Origin: Clostridia bacterium
GTDB taxonomy: Bacteria; Bacillota; Clostridia; Oscillospirales; CAG-272
Direction of reading: 5' to 3'
Length of the DNA stretch: 9,127 nucleotides
Assembly (NCBI GenBank): GCA_017420845.1
Contig: JAFQOC010000399.1
Coordinates: 1-9,127 of the forward strand
In this document: one piece after another, positions 6,474-9,127 of the stretch
How positions within the stretch are numbered: the stretch's first letter is position 1
Layout of the letters: every line of letters begins with the position of its first letter
Program-made: the position numbers and the translations under genes
The notes under the pieces: model-generated
What the model was told of the DNA's origin: nothing
The model's database searches: none
What the model saw: the letters and a program-made list of their open reading frames with translations, nothing else

Positions 6474-6507
6474 GTTTAGGAAAAAACATTCTCACAGGAG
6501 CCGTGCC

Positions 6508-7410
6508 ATGTCCCATACCATTCAAGACTTCCTGAAAGCCTGCCGTGTCTGCCCCCGCGCATGCTTGGTGGACCGAACCGCCGGTGACTTAGGCGTATGC
6601 GGTATGCCCGATGTTTATCGGGTAGCCCGTATCGCGCCTCACCTCTGGGAGGAGCCCCCCATCAGCGGCGAGAAGGGGTCGGGCACCGTTTTCTTTTCGG
6701 GCTGCAATCTTCGGTGTGTTTTCTGCCAGAACCGCGATATCAGCCGTGAGGGGATCGGTGATCTCATGGCCGAGGATGCGCTGGTTGAGCGCATTCATGA
6801 GCTTCTGAACCAGGGTGTCCATAATCTCAATCTGGTTACCCCCACCCACTATACACCCATGCTGGCCCGTTTGCTGGAGCGGCTGAAGCCCATCCTGACC
6901 GTACCCGTGGTCTGGAACAGCAGCGGCTACGAGACGGTGGAGTCGCTGAGAATGCTGGAGGGTCTGGTGGACGTATATTTACCGGATTTCAAGTATATCT
7001 CCCCCGAGCTATCCGCCGCCTACTCCGCTGCCCCCGATTACGCCGAGGTGGCTACCCGAGCTGTGCTGGAAATGTACCGCCAGACAGGAGAGTATGAGGA
7101 GAAAAACGGACTGGCGGTAAAGGGCGTGCTGATTCGGCATCTGGTCCTTCCGGGATGTCGGGCCGATTCCATGGCCGTCATGAAGCATCTGGCCTCTATA
7201 CTGCCCCCTGCCGACATTCGCGTGTCGGTTATGCGGCAGTACACCCCGGATTTTGCTCGGGATTGTCCCCACAGGAATCTTCATCGTCGGGTTACCGAAT
7301 TCGAGTACAGCTCGGTTCTGGAGGAGACCGCCCGCCTGGGGCTTATGGGCTTCAGCCAGGGCAAGGAAGCAGCCAGTAAAGCCTTTACGCCTAATTTCAA
7401 GAAGAAGTGA
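6508..7410 (+). CDS. Radical SAM protein, PflA-like (COG1313/PflX family)
   Basis: This 300-residue iron-sulfur protein is related to pyruvate formate-lyase activating enzymes but belongs to the group often called PflX, whose substrate is unknown. The radical SAM cluster motif CNLRCVFC (Cys66, Cys70, Cys73) follows SGEKGSGTVFFSG, and QN comes just after. A second Cys set at the N terminus (Cys12, Cys15, Cys19, Cys31, in CRVCPRAC and GVCG) could hold another cluster. Further family patterns are NLNLVTPTHY (106-115), NSSGYE (137-142), VYLPDFKY (156-163) and IRHLVLPG (209-216). The ATG at 6508 is chosen because AGGAG (6496-6500) precedes it by 7 nt; the frame is open back to 6445 but that covers the promoter. 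No glycyl radical enzyme gene is nearby, so the target is not evident. Confidence 0.92.
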   Translation: MSHTIQDFLKACRVCPRACLVDRTAGDLGVCGMPDVYRVARIAPHLWEEPPISGEKGSGTVFFSGCNLRCVFCQNRDISREGIGDLMAEDALVERIHELLNQGVHNLNLVTPTHYTPMLARLLERLKPILTVPVVWNSSGYETVESLRMLEGLVDVYLPDFKYISPELSAAYSAAPDYAEVATRAVLEMYRQTGEYEEKNGLAVKGVLIRHLVLPGCRADSMAVMKHLASILPPADIRVSVMRQYTPDFARDCPHRNLHRRVTEFEYSSVLEETARLGLMGFSQGKEAASKAFTPNFKKK

Positions 7411-7440
7411 GACGGGGAAGGAAAGAACTGACGCAATATA

Positions 7441-7477
7441 AAAATTGGACGGCTTGCGTGGCAGGCCGTCCAATTTT
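7441..7477 (+). terminator. Probable terminator of the radical SAM gene
   Basis: A 13-bp perfect stem (7441-7453 with 7465-7477) extends by four more pairs, one of them G-T, to a 3-nt loop. The descending arm ends in TTTT, but the T-run stops there (AGGGC follows), so efficiency may be modest. The 5' flank contains ACGCAA (7431-7436), which could instead pair with TTGCGT (7454-7459) in the upper stem. Confidence 0.7.
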
Positions 7478-7529
7478 AGGGCATCTCTAAACACACATCG
7501 CGCGACGAGCTTTTTTTTTGAGATGCCCT
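7478..7529. repeat. 52-bp palindromic element, MITE-like
   Basis: The ends AGGGCATCTC (7478-7487) and GAGATGCCCT (7520-7529) are perfect 10-bp inverted repeats around a 32-nt centre. The centre holds the 8-bp palindrome TCGCGCGA (7498-7505) and a run of nine Ts (7511-7519). It directly abuts the preceding hairpin. The terminal inverted repeats and compact size resemble a small non-autonomous mobile element or a remnant, but no target duplication is evident. Confidence 0.5.
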
Positions 7530-7738
7530 TTATATTTGAATCCGCTGTTTACGGATGTTGAAACGATTCGACTGTTTTTCGCCCACAATCCCGGATGGCA
7601 ATCGGGGAAAAACATATTCACGTTACCTAAAAATGGTGCTACAGGCATTTTGATGCCTTTATCATAAGGAATGTAAAGAGAGGTGGAATTTTTGGGCGAT
7701 CATTTGAAAAAAAACGGGTTTACTGATGGAATGGTTTG
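7530..7738 (+). other. Gene-poor stretch before an orphan terminator
   Basis: No convincing gene lies here. Small hairpins are possible: TCCG/CGGA near 7541-7555, CCCG..CGGG near 7590-7606, and GGCA/TGCC near 7644-7657. A purine-rich AGAGAGGTGG (7677-7686) resembles a ribosome binding site. I find no promoter with both boxes in good register. Because a strong plus-strand terminator follows at 7739, the stretch may encode a small RNA or the leader of a lost gene. Confidence 0.3.
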
Positions 7739-7790
7739 TCCGCAGTACGCAGGGGTAAGCCCGCATACTGCGGATTTTTTTTGGTCATGA
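7692..7790 (+). CDS. Doubtful 32-residue ORF with TTG start
   Basis: A TTG at 7692 lies 5 nt after AGGTGG (7681-7686) and opens a frame of 32 codons beginning MGDHLKKNGFTDG and ending in ADFFWS before TGA (7788-7790). I do not recognise the peptide. Its second half coincides with the terminator hairpin and T-run at 7739-7782, so an mRNA ended there would lack the stop codon. This makes a real protein unlikely unless the hairpin is read through; it could also be a decayed gene end. Confidence 0.18.
   Translation: MGDHLKKNGFTDGMVCPQYAGVSPHTADFFWS
7739..7782 (+). terminator. Strong plus-strand intrinsic terminator without an assigned gene
   Basis: TCCGCAGTA (7739-7747) pairs with TACTGCGGA (7766-7774). 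The stem continues inward through GC and GGG/CCC pairs with one mismatch and one bulged base, and eight Ts follow directly (7775-7782). On the minus strand there is no T-run after it, so it works for plus-strand transcripts only. The nearest upstream plus gene ends 330 bp earlier at its own hairpin. Confidence 0.8.
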
Positions 7791-7808
7791 ATCATCATGG
7801 CAGGAAAT

Positions 7809-7838
7809 CGGAGGACAGCCCTTGTGGACTGTCCTCCG
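7809..7838 (-). terminator. Hairpin after cotJC, possible weak terminator
   Basis: CGGAGGACAG (7809-7818) and CTGTCCTCCG (7829-7838) form a 10-bp perfect stem with a 10-nt loop, 6 bp past the cotJC stop. On the minus strand only ATTTCC follows, so the T-tract is poor. It is placed as expected for the 3' end of the spore-coat transcript. Confidence 0.5.
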
Positions 7839-7844
7839 TATGGT

Positions 7845-8453
7845 TTATTTTCCGCAATCGCGATCAAACGCGGGATTGCATGCGTAGAAATTCTTGCTGT
7901 CCAGATGGTCCTGGGTGATACGGAGAGCGTCGCCGAAGCGCTGGTAATGGACGATCTCCCGCTCGCGGAGGAATTTGATGGGCTCGCGGACGTCGGGATC
8001 GTCACAGAGGCGGAGGATGTTGTCGTAGGTCACGCGGGCCTTCTGCTCGGCGGCCAGATCCTCGTGGAGATCGGCGACGACGTCGCCCTTAACCCCAACG
8101 TATTTCATATCGAAGGGCACTCCAGAGGCGGCTACGGGATAGACCCCGGTGGTATGATCCACAAAGTAGGTGGCGAAGGAGCTATTCTTGATTTCCTCCT
8201 CCGAGAGATTGCGGGTGAGCTGGTAGAGAATGGCCGAGACCATTTCCAGGTGTGCCAGCTCCTCCGTGGCGACGTCGGTGAGGATCCCCACCACCTCCTT
8301 GTAAGGCATACTGTACCGCTGGTGCAGGTAGCGCATGGATGCTCCCAATTCTCCATCCGGCCCGCCGAGCTGGGAAATAATGATCTGCGCCAGCTTGGAA
8401 TTGGGATTTTTGATCTTTACGGGAAACTGCAGCTTCTTTTCATAGATCCACAT
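7845..8453 (-). CDS. cotJC: Spore coat protein CotJC, manganese-catalase family
   Basis: CotJC is an inner spore-coat protein made in the mother cell during sporulation and is homologous to dimanganese catalases. The protein has 202 residues. It starts with the typical MWIYEKKLQFPV and shows GGPDGELGASMRYL (30-43), TEELAHLEM (63-71), AAEQKAR (134-140) and REIVHYQRFG (165-174). The expected metal ligands are all present: Glu35, Glu65, His68, Glu136 and His169, so it may be an active catalase. The ATG at 8453 follows AAGGAGG (8467-8461) by 7 nt. That ribosome site overlaps the stop codon of the upstream cotJB, indicating tight co-transcription. The promoter must lie upstream of the window; in Bacillus the cotJ operon is sigma-E dependent. 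Confidence 0.96.
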   Translation of the reverse strand: MWIYEKKLQFPVKIKNPNSKLAQIIISQLGGPDGELGASMRYLHQRYSMPYKEVVGILTDVATEELAHLEMVSAILYQLTRNLSEEEIKNSSFATYFVDHTTGVYPVAASGVPFDMKYVGVKGDVVADLHEDLAAEQKARVTYDNILRLCDDPDVREPIKFLREREIVHYQRFGDALRITQDHLDSKNFYACNPAFDRDCGK

Positions 8454-8465
8454 GAGCGTACCTCC

Positions 8466-9071
8466 TTACTCCGCATTGTATTCCCAGGGGAAGGGCTTGT
8501 CAAACCAATCCCAGGACGTGCTACTTTGGTTGCCGAAGGCGGTCAGGGGACCGTAGGTTCTCTCGTACTCGGCATGGAGTGCTTCTCTTTGATCCTTCAG
8601 CTTATGGTAGGTTTCCAGGGCATCGCAGGAATGGGGGTAGACGTCCAGGTACAGGATCACCTCATACAGGGCAAAATCCACCGCCCGGATTTTCTCGGCG
8701 AGCTTGTGGCCACCACAGTCCGCCGAATGGGTGTTGCAGCCGCAACCGCGGCCTCCCTCGCGGCGTCCGTCTCTGCCTTGATCGCGGTTTGCGGCGTCGC
8801 ATCCGCATCCGCCCTGCTCCGGTCTGCGGTCGGACAAGGCTCGGGGAAGGGAACAGGGGGAGGTGACATCGGGAGCAGGGATATGATCCCGAGACGCGGG
8901 GGACAGACCGCATCCGCATCCGCCACGAGAGAGGGAATTACCCACGCCCGGATAGGCAGGGAGGGGGCCGCGGCTACCGGGGCGACGGTAGGGCATTCGT
9001 GCGTTGTCCCGAGAAGGCCCCCCCTCGCGACCGTTGAAGTAGTCTGTGTGACCGTAATGCCGATTCATCAT
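8466..9071 (-). CDS. cotJB: CotJB spore coat protein with long Cys-Gly-rich N-terminal extension
   Basis: Residues about 122-201 match the whole CotJB domain, with EKIRAVDFALYEVILYLD (126-143), HPS-like PHSCDAL (146-152), YHKL (155-158) and the C-terminal WDWFDKPFPWE (187-197). Normal CotJB is only about 80-100 residues long. Here some 120 extra residues precede it, rich in Gly, Arg, Pro, Asp and Cys, with three CGC motifs (Cys52/54, Cys89/91, Cys110/112) plus Cys73 and Cys119. The extension looks disordered and could cross-link or bind metal in the coat. The ATG at 9071 is chosen because AAAGGAGA (9084-9077) precedes it by 5 nt, although the frame stays open to the window edge and the second Met at 9068 is also possible. 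cotJC follows after 12 nt. Confidence 0.85.
   Translation of the reverse strand: MMNRHYGHTDYFNGREGGPSRDNARMPYRRPGSRGPLPAYPGVGNSLSRGGCGCGLSPASRDHIPAPDVTSPCSLPRALSDRRPEQGGCGCDAANRDQGRDGRREGGRGCGCNTHSADCGGHKLAEKIRAVDFALYEVILYLDVYPHSCDALETYHKLKDQREALHAEYERTYGPLTAFGNQSSTSWDWFDKPFPWEYNAE
8798..8924 (-). repeat. Repeated coding segment for Gly-Cys-Gly-Cys motifs
   Basis: A 16-base segment, GGCGGATGCGGATGCG on the minus strand, occurs exactly at 8924-8909 and 8813-8798, encoding the first two Gly-Gly-Cys-Gly-Cys motifs of the CotJB extension. Each copy contains the smaller GGATGC repeat. The third motif (near Cys110/112) uses different codons. This suggests the extension grew partly by local duplication. 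Confidence 0.7.
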
Positions 9072-9127
9072 GTCCGTCTCCTTTCTCTGCGGCAGGCGCA
9101 GCCCTCGGCGGTGAAGCTCCCCTCGCC
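9068..9127 (-). CDS. Possible end of an upstream gene, cut by the window edge
   Basis: On the minus strand an open frame enters at the window edge and ends at TGA (9070-9068), overlapping the cotJB ATG as ATGA. The 19 visible residues include AEGCAC followed by a run of Arg. The cotJ operon usually starts with cotJA, so this could be the CotJA C terminus, but the fragment is too short to match. Two other frames are also open, including that of cotJB itself. Confidence 0.28.
   Translation of the reverse strand, partial: GEGSFTAEGCACRRERRRT

Noticed and set aside
8579..8926. Other-frame ORFs inside the cotJB extension
   Set aside because: They are Arg/Pro-rich shadows without ribosome sites. 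The cotJB frame joins directly to a true CotJB domain and has a good ribosome site.

Overview
The window looks like a piece of chromosome from an endospore-forming, GC-rich member of the Clostridia, probably an uncultured gut lineage. Evidence: a cotJB-cotJC spore-coat pair, the COG1313-type radical SAM protein, a clostridial-style PurC variant, a lipoprotein solute-binding protein of the kind common in these bacteria, strong AGGAGG ribosome binding sites, and GC-rich third codon positions next to AT-rich intergenic regions. I cannot name a genus from the sequence alone.

Layout. Bases 1-99 hold a small array of hairpins separated by the heptamer ATTTCAC, ending in a 19-bp palindrome. A near-perfect sigma-A promoter and asnA (ammonia-dependent asparagine synthetase, +) follow. 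purC (SAICAR synthetase variant, +) has its own promoter and ends at a bidirectional terminator with a second strong hairpin beside it. Three genes then run on the minus strand: cinA (6324 to 5014), pfkA (4919 to 3804) and an extracellular solute-binding lipoprotein (3655 to 2162). cinA and pfkA may be co-transcribed, while the lipoprotein has its own promoter just past a pfkA terminator. Divergent from cinA is a radical SAM activase-like gene (6508-7410, +). A 434-bp gene-poor stretch (7411-7844) carries a terminator, a MITE-like 52-bp palindrome, and an orphan plus-strand intrinsic terminator that no annotated gene explains. The right end is the spore-coat operon on the minus strand: a possible upstream gene end at the window edge, an unusually long cotJB, then cotJC.

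Function. asnA, purC, pfkA and cinA are housekeeping genes for asparagine, purine, glycolytic and pyridine-nucleotide/damage-repair metabolism. They form no pathway together, and each main transcription unit seems to have its own promoter (four TATAAT boxes, all with 17-bp spacers). The most unusual items are the roughly 120-residue Cys-Gly-rich N-terminal extension on CotJB (three GCGC motifs), the ATTTCAC-punctuated hairpin array, and the unexplained terminator and short ORF in the 7.5-7.8 kb gap. I see no phage, transposase, CRISPR or classical defence genes. An exciting new multi-gene system is not evident.
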